A DNA stretch of 64,000 bases, taken from Cunninghamia lanceolata. Its lineage: Eukaryota > Streptophyta > Pinopsida > Cupressales > Cupressaceae. A program made the translations under genes and the position numbers. The stretch spans positions 16,624,501 to 16,688,500 of the forward strand of contig BSBN01000254.1 of NCBI GenBank assembly GCA_027924645.1, written 5' to 3'. Below the pieces are notes generated by a model, which was not told the DNA's origin, made no database searches, and worked only from the letters and a program-made list of their open reading frames with translations. Shown piece by piece: positions 10,961-23,208 of the stretch. How positions within the stretch are numbered: position 1 is the first letter of the stretch; every line of letters starts with the position of its first letter.

Positions 10961-13819
10961 TATTGGGTCCCAAAATTGCATCAACACAAAACTCTAAAAC
11001 ATATCTAAATCACCTAGGCCAGGGATTGTCATCGAGGTGATAGAAAGAGGTTTATCAATATGTTATGGGTGATTTTGGCCAACTAACAGGACTCAGTAGA
11101 CTCCTTTGCTTTTTTAGCTCAACTTAAACTCTGGAGGGATATTCCAACAGGTATACCTAAGAAAGTATTGATTTCAAACTAGATAAACAACTAAAAATAG
11201 ATGAACAACCAAACCTAAATCACTTTCTTAGTCCCAAAATTTTCAATGAACTAAGAACAACTAGTTGTTAAAAGACCCCTATAAAGTTGAAAAAGGCAAT
11301 CCTACACACTGAGGATGAATAAAACTACTACTACTTCTAAATATAAATAGAGTTTTATTTTGATGATTGGGTGATCTAGGATTACTAAGACTGGTGCCTA
11401 TCCATAGGGCTATAGAGTCTTACATTCAACAGAGGAAGACAACCACATAGAAATATATATATTTGCCTATTTGAGAAATCAAATGCATGAGAAATCAATA
11501 TAAAATCACTGGGAATACTTATTAATCCAACACTATACCATGTTCCTCCTTATGTAATATTGAAAAGATCATTTACAAAGACTTAGAAATGAATTAAGAA
11601 CTGTCACATTTATTCAAATCAATGATTACATTCATACCATGAAATGTGGCAAGAGAAAACCTTGACTGCAATCAAAATTTTCTAGAAAGAACATCCACAA
11701 TAGTGGAGAAAAACATGAATTTGATACAAAGATTTTCAAACTATATTGCATACATTTCATATTTGTTTCATGCTAAACAAAGACTACAAAATAACCTTTT
11801 CTATTATGCCTTCTGGAGCTCAGAACCTACTGAAAGAATAATGCCCAACTGACCAACCAACCTCTATTACATCTAAAAACTATGCATATATAGTATTACA
11901 ACTCAATGCACCCATTCCCAGCACAACACTCAGTCAATCAGTATGCCCATGCCACAACAAATTCAATTCATTTACAATGTAAGGAAATATGCACATTTGG
12001 AAGCTTGCCCATTCCCTAACAATACTGATCATATTAGAAGAAGATTTCTTGCACTCATACTGTACTTGGGACAACAAAGAGGAAAGGTTATAATTCTTTC
12101 CCTAACACTTGTGACATTTGACTTATCCAATTTGTCTTTCAAATGTACTTGTGCATTGAAGAATTTTACTATGTCAACCACCTGCATGGCACTGTTCTAC
12201 AGAATCATAAATTTTGGGTACAAATCAACCTATACAAATCCTGCAATCATGGCACACTTTCAGGAAATTACCCTTTTAAATCAGTTACAACACTCCCAAT
12301 GTGTTGTCCTATTTTATTTTTTGGGCCATCTTATTTTTTGACTGTATCCTGTGCATTTTACCACCTTTATTGACCAATCTTCTTTATCACAAACTTCTTC
12401 ATCTACTACATTCTTCTTTCCTATATTTGCTTTATCAGTGAATTACCATTTTCATGAACTATTTTCTTTTTGTCCCTTTTTTGTCTTATTAGCAAATCCT
12501 TCCATTCATGAATTGGGTTTGTCTCTTCCTTGTCTTCTTACTCGGCTTCCTTGTTTGCCTTATCGGCAATTTTTACTTTTTGTGAACTTTTTGTTTCTTT
12601 CTCTTTGGTCGGTTAAACTTGATTTTCATGAACCATCTTGCCTTGACTTCATTTTCATTCTCTCCTTTCACCCTTACCTTGCTGGCTATTTTTCCTTATT
12701 GACAAACTTAAAAAATTTTGAACTTTATCTTTGGTGCCTCTTTCTTCTTGTCTTGCATTATCAGCAAAATGTCACTTTCGTGAACCACATTGCCTTTTAA
12801 CTATCTTTGCCAATTGTCTCCCCTTATCAGTGAATCTTCATTTTTTCAAACCAAGCCCATTGTTCCTTTGTCAATAAATCTCATTGTCAGTAAACATTGA
12901 AAAAATCAAACCTTTAGAAACTTGTAGTTTTTGCGAGTTCTCCAACAACGGCCTTTCCTTACTTTCCCTTAGCCATTTTAGGAATTTTTATTTTTCTTAT
13001 CAGAAAAAATTATCCACGTCGAACTGGATTGACTTACCTTTTTTTCCCTTATCGGCAATTTTCACTTTTCCCAAACCATGGGCCCTGTCCCTTTGTTATT
13101 GGCGAAATGTGTCAATAGCTAACTTGGCTTGTCACTGATCTCCTTCTTCTATTTGCTTTATTAATCAATCTGTTTCTCCATGAACCTTAAAGAAGTGGTC
13201 CTTTACTTTATCTTGTCTATGCTCAGCAGACCCTTTCCTCTATCAGCAAAGTCGGCAAAACTCGAACTTGTGAACCATTGACGGTGAAATCAGTGGTTCA
13301 CGAACTAGCCAATTCATTGACAAAGAACTTAGAAGCCTTTTCCTTTTAAACATATCTTCTCTTAGAGAAAAATTCTCTTTGCTGTAGGCACCCTATCAGC
13401 AAATTTACTATCAGCAAAGCCTTCCATTAGCAAACTATTAAGTTCATGAACTATAAAATTCAATGACAAAGCTATAGCCTTTCCTCCCTCTCTTTTTCAC
13501 CACCTTTGCTCTGTCCTTTGCCATTTGTCATCTTATTAGTGAATCGAGGAAAATACAAACTCATGAACTAGTTCGTAAGTTTGGGAAATCATTGATTTGC
13601 CAATAAAGGGTAGAAATGGACAAATTTTTCTAAAGGAAGAAAACAAATAAACCTGGGAAACTTATACTTCAAATTTTTTTGAAACAAAACCCCTAAAAGA
13701 TGTCTCATTTCAGATTTAAATAAGGGATTTTGACTGCAAGGGCAAAAAAGGGGGGAATTTTGGTGGATTCGGGGCAACAATGATGCATGTTTGGGAGCAA
13801 AATTTTACAAGTCCCAACA
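10961..13819 (-). repeat. LTR of module B (about 2.86 kb) with internal degenerate repeats
   Basis: The minus strand starts TGTTGGGACTTG at 13819 and ends CCCAATA at 10961 beside the PBS. The first and last hundreds of bases align with the 8516-9473 LTR. The middle (about 12360-13580) is an irregular array built from phrases such as TTATCGGCAATTTTCACTTT and TTCATGAAC on the plus strand. The plus-strand open frames here (11943-13138) reflect this pyrimidine-rich repeat and are not genes. Confidence 0.6.
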
Positions 13820-14398
13820 AGTCTACTAAAATATTTCCTAAGCATTGGGGGCCAACAAACACAACATGGCATATTTATTTTATACACTAACTATGCTACA
13901 TAGATTTTGAAAAGATTTAAAATGCAAAACAACAAGCATGCCCCAATACCAAAAGTTACATGTTTGAAATTGAGTCAAGAGGACAAAAGTAATGATGTGA
14001 ACTGAATCCTCTACAAAAACATGGTTGGAAGATTAATGTATTTGATTTCTAAAAGGTTTGATTTTTAGGTTCATGGAGAGACCTAAAGACACACACTAGC
14101 AAGTAAGAAAAAAGAATCCTAAGATATCTCAATGATACTAAAGGCTATGGAACTTTGAGCTGGTTGGTTACATGGATAGTGATTAGGCATGTAGTGTAGA
14201 TGACAGGAAGAGCACATCTCATTATGTCTTCCACATTAGTTCAGGACCCATTTAAAAGGTATCAAAGAAGCAGCCCATTATTTCTCTCTCCATAGTTGAA
14301 GTTGAGTATATGAAGCAAATATAATTGTATGTTAGGCTATTTAGCTTAGAATAATCTTAGAAGACTTAAATGAAGAACAAGAAGATGGTACAACAATA
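13820..14398. other. No gene seen; flank of GIANT-1
   Basis: Unassigned AT-rich sequence between the module B LTR and the left end of GIANT-1. The last bases before the element are CAACAATA. Confidence 0.4.
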
Positions 14399-14435
14399 GG
14401 GTGGGTGCAAAAAGTTGGGGGACCAAAAAGTGGCC
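14399..14435 (+). repeat. Left terminal repeat of GIANT-1
   Basis: GGGTGGGTGC followed by a G-rich and A-rich stretch ending AAAAAGTGGCC. It aligns without gaps to 25290-25326. Confidence 0.75.
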
Positions 14436-14459
14436 AAATCCTTTTTTAAAAAATTGAGC

Positions 14460-14586
14460 CATAACGCGAGCGCATCTAACGTGCTTGCATTATAACACGC
14501 TCGCATTATGGGTTGGTCATGTCAGGCCTAAGGCTCACAAATACCAAGCCATAATGTACTTGCATTATAACGCGAGCGCGTTATGC
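14460..14586. repeat. CG-rich palindromic subterminal repeats of GIANT-1
   Basis: Two decayed copies of the motif ATAACGCGAGCGCGTTAT and its inverted partner flank a GGCCTAAGGCTC-containing spacer. Several CG pairs are changed to TG or CA, as expected for deaminated 5-methylcytosine. Confidence 0.75.
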
Positions 14587-14647
14587 TCTGCTATTTAAAA
14601 AAATGTGCATTTCATTTCATTGTTTCATTAAATTTCATAGTAAACCC

Positions 14648-15821
14648 ATGGCTTGGAGTCAAAGGAGAGTGAACTCACGTTATCAAAGGGAATATTGTCA
14701 ACAATTTGTCACCGATTTATCATCAAAATGCTGCCATGATGTCGGGGAGGACAAAGGAGTAAGGTCTATCTACTTTCTTGTGTGAATTTGTTGCTAAATA
14801 GGTAGGTTTAAGTAGTTTTTTGATGTAAATTTCTTTAATTTACATGAATTGATAATACACCTCCTCCTCCTAAATATCCACAAAATAATGCATCACCTAA
14901 ATAGCAAATATCTACTGAAGAACAACCCCAACAACAAACACCTCCATTCATTCCTCAATATGCCCTAAAACACAAGAAAATATAATGGGGCAAATTGAAA
15001 ACAATAAAAAACAAATTGAGAACATAATTGGAAGGTTGAAAGAACCTACAACTTCAACCTTGCATAGATCCATGCTTGCTCAATCTCTTGAATATATGTT
15101 ACCAAATGTAGATTCAAGTAGCAAGCAAATCCCTAGTTGGTCAGAAAAGAGGAGAGAATTTAGAGAGTTCTATGAAGACATGTTGTCCTATGAACAAGTT
15201 AAAAAAGAACAAATTAAAAAATTGGACTTATGTTCCATTTCACAGACCCATGAACAAATCAACCTCTACCCCTTATATGCAAGAGGTTCCCTACCCATTA
15301 GTGTAACAACCAAGTATTAAGGGACAATTTTGGGCAGAGGTGGTGGAAGGTTTTTGACCATCCTCCATGTAATAATAATGAGGTCCTGCAATATTTTTTG
15401 AGTAAACTCTACTGTGAGTTTGTCAAAAATAAAGTGCCAAACTATTTTGATATGCGGGAGTTCCAGGTTAGAGGTGGGGGTAAGCACAGGATAGACCAGG
15501 GGCACGTCTTGACCCACAATGGCTAATAAGATGAGCACTCACTAGACTAGCCCATGAGCATGTGTCTATCCCTTCCGTTGTAAAGGAGATTGTTGAGGTC
15601 CAGACACTTTAGTCCATTAGTGCCTTGACCTAGAGCATCATAGAGCATGCCAGTCCTACAACACATGGGCTGAGGGAGAGTTCAAGGAGTAGGGTTCCAC
15701 CCCATACTTGTCAGGCTTGCAGGTTAGTCTATGCTTATGACCCCATGGATAGTCAGGATGCAGGTGCGCATGCTACATCTGCAACTAAGCAGATGGTGAT
15801 GATAGATGCCCTCCTAAGTGA
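14648..15821 (+). pseudogene. GIANT-family plus-strand gene, copy 1, 5' part
   Basis: Decayed copy of the GIANT-2 gene. A possible first exon starts at ATG 14648 and ends before GTAAGG near 14760. The main exon includes MGQIENNKKQIENIIGRLKE (14985 on) and matches the GIANT-2 protein with roughly three of four residues kept, then loses frame near 15320. At the codon that is TAG in GIANT-2 (26398), this copy has CAA. The exon is interrupted at 15821/15822 by RT-X and resumes at 45614 after the target duplication AGTGA. Function unknown. Confidence 0.7.
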
Positions 15822-16369
15822 TGTTGGCAAGAGACACTGTGTGGCTTCATGATTGTTGTCATTGATGGCAACAAAGTCTATCCCACACATCCGTAGAGCA
15901 TAGTATGTCTCTATCGGAAGTCAGATTGAAGAGTGTTTTGGTCTGATGAACAAGAACAGAGCATGCAGCAAGGTCTGACAATTAGGTCTGGATCTCTCAG
16001 AGGATGTATCTCAGCAAAGTACGGACTTGGGAAAGTTAAGAGGAGTACCATGACTACTATATTCCAGAGATTGAGCCTCCGGTGATGAAAGAGTATGAGC
16101 ATCTAAGTGTTGTATTCCTAACAGGCAAAACAAACTGCGGAAGAACTGACTGCTAGAACATCAGACTTTAATCTGGATAAGAAATTGATGATGGTCAAGT
16201 TATTTAAGAGATCATACATGGTTGACCAACTTGATTGATGAATTCTAACTCTATGTCTTGGATACGCATCACATTTTAAGCGTGGATTTAGCTGACAGAT
16301 CAATGTTTAGTAAATATCTTGAGTATTCCAGTTGCCGACTAGAAAGATGTTGAAATCCTTGGTGCGGAA
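15822..16369 (+). repeat. 5' LTR of RT-X, truncated
   Basis: Matches the first half of the 3' LTR (44573-45613) up to TGTTGAAATCCTTGGTGC, then breaks into chromovirus gag. It contains a small extra insertion near 16119-16147 not present in the 3' copy. Confidence 0.9.
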
Positions 16370-16371
16370 GG

Positions 16372-19300
16372 AGCTAGATGTCAGTTCATACACATAAGAG
16401 TTCATGAAACTATGTGTCAAAACAAAGGTAAAGGAGGGTGAGGAAGAGAAGGTAGCAAGGTACCTCAATGGATTGAGGTTTAACATCCAAGAAGATTTAA
16501 ATCTGCATAATCTAGATACAGTCCAAAAGTGCTACCAGTTAGCACTCAAAGTGGAAGAGAAATTAAGGAGAAGGCATGAGAAGAACAATAGAGGAAAAGG
16601 GAGACAACAAAGGGGAGGAAGAAGTCCTTTTAGAGGCAGAGGAAATGGATTTGGATACCAAGGTGAATCTAATCAAGAGAACAACAGAGGAGACAGCAGT
16701 CAGAACCAAGGGGGAAGCTACAATCAAAGAGGAAACTTTAGGGGCAGAAGACCACCACTTAGAGAAAGATCTCAGGGTAGAGGACCTATCAGATGTTACA
16801 ATTGCAATCAAGAAGGTCACATAGCCAATAGATGTCCAGGAAAGGCAACAAGTTCAATAGGAGAAAGGAGGATCAATCTGATCCAAGAATCTAATTATCA
16901 AAGTGTAGAAAGCTCAAGCACTAATCAAAGTATGAATGCTTCTGACAGTTATGGGTATCCTAAGAGTGGAGAATCTTTGATGATTAGGAGAGCAATGACC
17001 ACCATGAAGGTGCCTGGAAAAGAACCTCCACAAAGGAAGTCTCTCTTAAGAACTACTTGCAAGGCAGGAGGAAAGGTATGTAAAGTTTTGATTGACTCTG
17101 TATCTACTAAGAATTTTGTGTCCATTGAGATGGTAGAAAAGCTTAAGCTTAGAAGACTGCCACATCCCTGCCCATATAAAATTTCATGGCTCACCTAAGG
17201 TTAGCAAACAGTTGTGGAAGAACAGGCTTGGTAGAACTTCAAATTGGACCATACAAGGATAGGTTACTGTTTGACATTGCCAAGATGGATGCTTGCCATC
17301 TCCTATCTGGAAGACCATGGTAGTATGACTTGAAAGCATACCATGATGGAATTAGAAACACATATTCAATCACCATGAATGGTAAGGTGATAGAGCTGCT
17401 ACCATTAATGGAGAATGAAGTGGAATCAAAAGGAAAAGAAGTTAAGGTGATGATGGTAGAAGACAAACAATTCATGAAAGAGATAGTAGAAGAAGGAGTA
17501 GTTCCATGCACTCTAATTCCATGCCTAAAGGTGAACAAGGAACAACAACAAGAAGTCAAGGGATAGAGAAGGCAAAGGTTCATAGATCCTGCTGTCCAAG
17601 AGAAATTGGACAAGTACCCAGGCATCATCTCTGATGGAATACCAAGGTCCCTACCACCTATGAGGGACATTAGCCATTACATAGATCTGATCCTAGGATC
17701 TACACTACCAAACAAAGCAGCATACAAGCTTACCCCAAAACAGAATACAGAGGTAGCAAGGCAGATTGAGGAATTGTTGGAGACAGACCTAATTGGCAAG
17801 AGTTTAAGCCCATGTGCAATACCAACTGTACTAGCACCAAAGAAGGAAGGCACTTGGAGACTTTGTAGTGATTCAAGGGCTATCAACAAGATAACAATTA
17901 GGTATAGGTTCCCAATCCCTAGGATAGAAGATTTGCTTGATTGTTTGGGTGGTACTAAATATTTCATAAAAATTGATTTAAAGAGTGGCTATCATCAGAT
18001 TAGGATTAGGCTAGGAGATGAGTGGAAAACTGCATTTAAGACTAATGAGGGGTTATATGAGTGGAAGGTCATGCCTTTTGGTTTGTCCAACGCCCCTAGT
18101 ACCTTTATGAGGTTGATGAATGAGGTCTTGAGGGAATTCATAGGTAAATTTGTCATAGTATATCTAGATGACATCTTGATTTTTAGTAATACAAGGGAAG
18201 AGCACCTCAACCATATAGACTTGGTCCTCAAAACGTTACATGAAGAGCAACTAATGATCAACTTAGCAAAGTGTTTGTTCATGCAGGAAGAGATCATCTA
18301 CTTGGGTTTTGTCATCTCACATAACAAACTGAAAATGGATCAAGAGAAGGTAAGTGCCATATTGTCTTGGCCAACTCCTAAAACCTTGCATGATGTTAGA
18401 AGTTTCCATTGGTTAGCAACCTTTTATAGGAAGTTTATAAAGGGGTTTAGTCATGTTTGTGCACCCATGCTTGACACCATAAAAGGAGGACAGAAGTGTA
18501 GATTCACTTAGACAAAGGAGGCAGATGATTCATTTGAAACATTGAAGAAGAAGGTAGTAGGGCAGCCAGTTCTTGCCCTTCCTGACTTTAGCAAGATTTT
18601 TCAAGTAGAATGTGATGCCAGTCACATGGCAATTAGAGCAGTACTCACTCAAGAAGGTAGGCCTATTGCATTTTTTAGTGAGAAACTAAATGATGCAAAG
18701 AAGAGATACTCATCATATGATTTGGAGATGTATGCTTTAGTACAGTCACTCAAAAAGTGGAGGCATTACTTGATGCCCAAAGAATTTATAGTTTCATAGA
18801 TAACCAGGCCCTTAGTTTTATAAATAGTCAAGAGAAGCTGAACCATAGACACATGAAGTGGGTGGAAACTTTGCAAGCTTTCACCTTCACACTCAAGCAC
18901 AAGAAAGGGGTCAAAAATAAAGTAGCAGATGCTTTGAGCAGAAGGGTTCTAACCATAAATCAGATTCAATTGGAAAGTGTTGGCATTGATTCTTTGAAGG
19001 CCATGTATGATGAGGATGAAGACTTTGGAGATGAATATCATATTGAATTCTCTGAATTTTTGATCCAAGAGGGATTACTTTTTAAGGGTGGACAGTTATG
19101 TATTCTAAGGTGTTCTATGAGACTGAATATCATTCAGGAGAAACATTGTGGGGCCATGGCAGGACATTTTGGTCTAGACAAGACTCTTGATCTTGTCAAG
19201 AAGCATTACTATTAGCCCAAGTTGTAGTCAGATGTGAGGAAATTTGTGGAGGCATGTGTGATATGTCAGAAAGCAAAAGGGAGATCCACTAATGTAGGTT

Positions 19301-20490
19301 TGTATCAGCCACTACCCATTCCTTCTAGGCCATGGGAGAGCATAAGCATGGACTTTGTGTTAGGTTTGCCTATGACAAGGAAGGGATATGATAGTGTTTT
19401 TGTTGTAGTAGATAGATTTAGTAAAATGGCACATTTCTTTCCATGCAAAACCACTTGTGATGCTTCATATGTTGCAGACCTATTTTTCAAGGAAGTAGTG
19501 AGGATACATGGATTGCCATTGAGCATAGTCTCAGATAGAGATGTAAAATTTATTGGCCACTTTTGGTGGACTCTTTGGAAGAAGCTTAGAACCAATTTAT
19601 CCTTCTCATCAGCCTATCATCCTCAAATAGATGGGCAGACTGAAGTAGTTAACCACTCATTGGGAAATCTGTTAAGATGTTTGACAAGGTAGCATGGAGA
19701 TAAGTGGGATAACATCCTACCACAAGCAAAATTTTCCTATAATGATACCATCAATAGGAGTACAGGGAAGTCACCTTTTCAGGTGGTATATGGTATTCAT
19801 CCAAGAGGTATTTTATAGCTAAGAGATCTGCCTATAGGAGAGCCTATTAGTGCAGATGGAGAAGCTTGTGCTTTAGCTATCAAAGAAGTACATGATCAAG
19901 TCAAGAACCAGCTTCAATAGACTACATTGAAATACAAAGCATATGCTGACAAGAAAAAGAGGGATGTACAATTTGATGTTGGAGATTTGGTATGGGTTAA
20001 TCTGAACAAGGAGAGGCTCCCAAAAGGCAAATATACCAAGCTAATGAAGAGGAAGATTGGACCATGTTCGATTTTGAAGAAGTGTGGGCAGAATGCCTAT
20101 GAGATCCAACTTCCTCCTGATCTTGGATTATCACCCATTTTCAATGTATGTGATTTAACTCCATACAAGCAGCATGCAGATGTCGAACAGGAACCATTAT
20201 AGGATGCAGCAGGTGATGATATTCCTAAGCATGATCCACCAAAATTGTAGCAGATATTAGACTCAAGAGTGACAAAGAAGACAAGGAACAAAGAGTACAT
20301 GGAGTACTTAGTAGCTTGGCAGGGGAAACCTGATTCAGAGGTAGTTTGGATGACTAAAGATCAGATTAGAAACAATGGTGCAGACCTTCAAACTCTGATC
20401 TCCAAGGGGCTTGAGATCTCTTCTCCTAGGGAGTATGGTGCAGGAGCACCCCTTCAACAAGATAAATATACACAAGAGGGAGAAGAATAA
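16372..20490 (+). pseudogene. Chromovirus gag-pol polyprotein, multiply interrupted
   Basis: Gag C-terminal half with an Arg/Gly-rich region and zinc knuckle CYNCNQEGHIANRC (near 16794-16835). Protease core is VLIDSVSTKNF: the catalytic D-S/T-G reads D-S-V, so it is mutated. Reverse transcriptase spans about 17690-18500 with KIDLKSGYHQIRI and the active-site motif YLDDIL at 18161. RNase H follows (VECDASHMAIRAVL). Integrase has an HHCC zinc finger (HCGAMAGHFG...CVICQKAK), the first catalytic D near 19351, the second in SDRDVKF near 19535 and E in GQTEVVN near 19641. A C-terminal chromodomain (LDSRVTKKTRNKEYMEYLVA, from about 20263) should target methylated H3K9 chromatin. Nine of eleven in-frame stops counted are TAG. 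Frame changes occur near 17200 and 18795. The last 18 codons overlap the 3' LTR. Confidence 0.92.
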
Positions 20491-20833
20491 GGCTTTAATA
20501 TGTTTTAGACATTTCATGTTACCATGTAGCATTTGTATGTCATTGTCAAATGTAGCATTTTGTGTTGACATTTTATGTTTTAATATCTCTCTTCCCGAGG
20601 CCAGTATTTAGCATCATGGATAATAGCAGACAGTTGGGTTATGTGCAAGATTAAATCAAATGTGTCATATTATCTGATGTTTTGCTATCTTATGCAAAAC
20701 AGGTGCTGTGTGATTAATTAGGGCTTTTTGTTATAATCTTGGTTTAAGAAAAATCCTGAAAAAGAGAGGAGGGAGGAGTCGGTAACAAAATAGGGAAGGT
20801 GGTCGAGGAATAGGGAGTTCTTCCACCTTCAAG

Positions 20834-20846
20834 ATTATAAAAGGTA
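20834..20846 (+). promoter_or_regulatory. TATA-like box in chromovirus LTR
   Basis: ATTATAAAAGG lies about 400 bp into the LTR, after CTTCCACCTTC, a usual place for the retrotransposon promoter. The small element has CTTCCACCTTC at the equivalent place on its minus strand. Confidence 0.45.
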
Positions 20847-21028
20847 GGAATCTTTGTAAACAGCTAGTGTCCAGAAAAGTTGGAATGAAGAAATAGTAAT
20901 TCTATCAAGTGTGTTACAAATTCTAGATTCTGTGTAAATTCCCTGTATATTGAATTGTTTTGTGTATTATCTGTATGGAAGTGTTGTTTTATTTAATTTA
21001 GTTCTTCTATTACCGATATGCACGGTTA

Positions 21029-21073
21029 AATCCATTCCACTGCTGAATTTTGGTGAAATCAGTGGAATGGATT
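21029..21073. repeat. LTR hairpin with 14-bp perfect stem
   Basis: AATCCATTCCACTG at 21029-21042 is the exact reverse complement of 21060-21073, with a 17-base loop. The same core (ATTCCACTG/CAGTGGAAT) forms a hairpin in the LTRs of the 3727-6241 element. Confidence 0.85.
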
Positions 21074-21159
21074 GTATACATTAGTTTTCTATTTGCTTTC
21101 CTTTTATTCATGGGCATTATAGAATATAAATTGTGGAATCCGCTGTTGAGGAAGTTATT

Positions 21160-22150
21160 TGGTTGGAAATTCAAATATACATTTTATGTATAACTGTCAA
21201 TTGTATGTTGGGAATAGTCTGTGAATATATCACATTTATATGTGAGCATCATCCTGTGTATATGCTGTGAAGAATGGTGTGTATAAAAGTCTTTTCGGGT
21301 TAAGTTTATGTTGATTCACTGGATATACAATTTCTGTAAATATCGCAAATGTAGGAAGGTACATTTCCTATATATATCACTGTCGCATCTGAGTATCACC
21401 TTGTATATATCCTATGATGAAATGCATGTGTAAGAGTCCATTTGGGTTAAGTTTATGATCATTCATTGAATATACAACTCCTATGTATATCAGTAATATA
21501 CCAGAGCATATTCTGTGTGTATCCTACAACTGTATGTAAAAGTCCATTGTCTGTATATATCACCAAAGTATATCGGGTAGTCAATTCCTGTGTGAGTCAA
21601 AATGGTATAAGGAGATACATTTCCTATGTATACATATATTGTATGTCACAGATAGTTTGTGAGTATATCGCTATTGTATGTGAGTGTTAGTTTGTGTGTA
21701 TACTACAATCGCATATTGTGATTGTATGTTGTGAAGATACAACGAAAACATACATTTCATATGGATACAAATAATGACCTGCCAAGGTGGTAGCTAAAAT
21801 GTATGTTGGAAGGATGTCCACCTGTGGATACAAGGATTGACCGGTAATAGCAGGTGAGGGGAACTGGCGATAGGAAGTCACCGATTGTACATTCCATTTG
21901 TATATTTCATTTGTATGTCAAGACATACATTGGTTTGAGATACAAGCACTGACCGGAAGGAACGGTAGGAAGCACTGACACGGATGGTTAAGTAATGTAT
22001 GTGCAGATTCAAATGTATCAAGGGGATGTCCAAAAGACAAAGCAATTCAAAATAACATTTGAAAAGGAGACCGATGGTATAATGTTTGGCCGATGCATAG
22101 GAAGGTATCAGTGTGAAGGAAACCATTGGGGAGATAGAAGAAAGTGAGGC
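21160..22150. repeat. Degenerate tandem region in chromovirus LTR, period about 150 bp
   Basis: Phrases such as GGGTTAAGTTTATG followed by ATTCA(C/T)TG and ATATACAA recur near 21297 and 21443, along with many variants of TGTATATATCAC and GTATGTGAG. It looks like an expanded, diverged tandem repeat within the LTR. Confidence 0.55.
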
Positions 22151-22276
22151 CGACAAGGTAAGCCAGGCCAAAAAGGAAAGAGAAGAGTAATTTCAGTGAG
22201 ACATGGAGATCTCTTGCCGATATTGACAGAATTAACATTTTGTGTGTGTGTTTCCACTGTGTGTCACTCTGCATCA

Positions 22277-23208
22277 CTATCAAAAGAGGTCATTATGATA
22301 AGACATGAAATGGAATCAGGGGTTATGAAATTCACCCAAGAAATTGAAGAGAAAAGAAAAATTAAAGATAATCTAAAACAATCTCTCAAGGAGAAGTCAG
22401 AAGACTGCCACAAAATGGATAGAATAATCAGGCATCTGGAATCTGATCTTGAAGAAGCTAGAGATAATGAAGAATGACTTGAGAATCAGATAGACACTCT
22501 TAAAAGGGATCTTCAAACAACAAATGAATACAAACAGAAATTCAAGATAAGCTCTATTCAACTTGAAGTTCTTCTTGAAAGCTAAAAGAGGGTAGATGAC
22601 AAGGATGCTTGGGATATGAAAAAGGTGAAAGTTTTGGATCCAAGAACTCTGGATCAGGAAATCCAAGGAACAGGCCTAGAAGACCTCCAGTAAGGCAACC
22701 AAATGCTCAAAGATATCCATCCTTCAATGGATATTGCTACAATTGCAACAACTTTGGTCATAAAGCAACTCAGTGCAAAAAAAGAATGAATCAGACTAAT
22801 TCATCCTTCTCTGGATAGTGTCTCAACTACAAAAGGTATGGTCACAAATCTCTTGAATGCAAAAATATGGAAATAAACAATTCATTCAATGGTAGATGCT
22901 TTGCATGTAATAGAATGGGACATATGGCTAATCAATGTAGATCAAAAGGATATCAGCCAAATATGGAAAGAAATGTTATTTGCTACAACTGCAATAGATC
23001 CAGTCATATTGCCAAATTTTGCAGAAGTAAGAATCAGGATAAAAGGGGTTTAGTGCATCATAATCAAAATCAAAACAAAGGAAAAGGAAAAGTGAATGTA
23101 GATGAAGTTCAAAGGGAGATGAACAAGATTTGGGTGAAGAGAAGTATAGAAAATGTTGGGGATGGATCCGCACCAGAATTTGGTGTTGATATTCCTTCCA
23201 AAAACTAA
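22277..23208 (+). pseudogene. RT-X gag, C-terminal part with four CCHC zinc-knuckle positions
   Basis: Begins with a helical, charged segment (LSKEVIMIRHEMESGVMKF and LENQIDTLKRDLQ), then after a frame change near 22610 a basic Pro/Arg/Asn-rich region. Four knuckle positions follow: CYNCNNFGHKATQC, a damaged CLNYKRYGHKSLEC (second Cys is Tyr), CFACNRMGHMANQC and CYNCNRSSHIAKFC (Gly to Ser). A TAG lies between the first and second. Knuckles bind the genomic RNA in gag. Multiple knuckles are more than the usual one or two of copia gag. It ends with a stop at 23208 and no protease or RT follows. Confidence 0.8.

Larger units (their letters stand above)
16370..22276 (+). mobile_element. Ty3/gypsy chromovirus, 5' truncated
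   Basis: Gag-pol remnant (16372-20490) followed by a 3' LTR (20436-22276). The 5' LTR, PBS and N-terminal gag are missing: at 16369/16370 the RT-X LTR is joined directly to mid-gag. One deletion therefore removed the rest of the RT-X 5' LTR, its PBS and gag start, and the left part of this element. On the right, RT-X gag resumes at CTATC (22277). Domain order gag, PR, RT, RNase H, IN, chromodomain is that of plant chromoviruses. Confidence 0.88.
20436..22276 (+). repeat. 3' LTR of the chromovirus, 1841 bp
   Basis: Starts TGGTGCAGGAGCACC just after the purine stretch CTAGGGAGTA and ends CTCTGCATCA. Both ends are identical to the LTR ends of the small element at 3727-6241, which fixes the boundaries. 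It is 820 bp longer than that LTR, mostly because of a degenerate repeat region (about 21160-22150). Confidence 0.8.
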
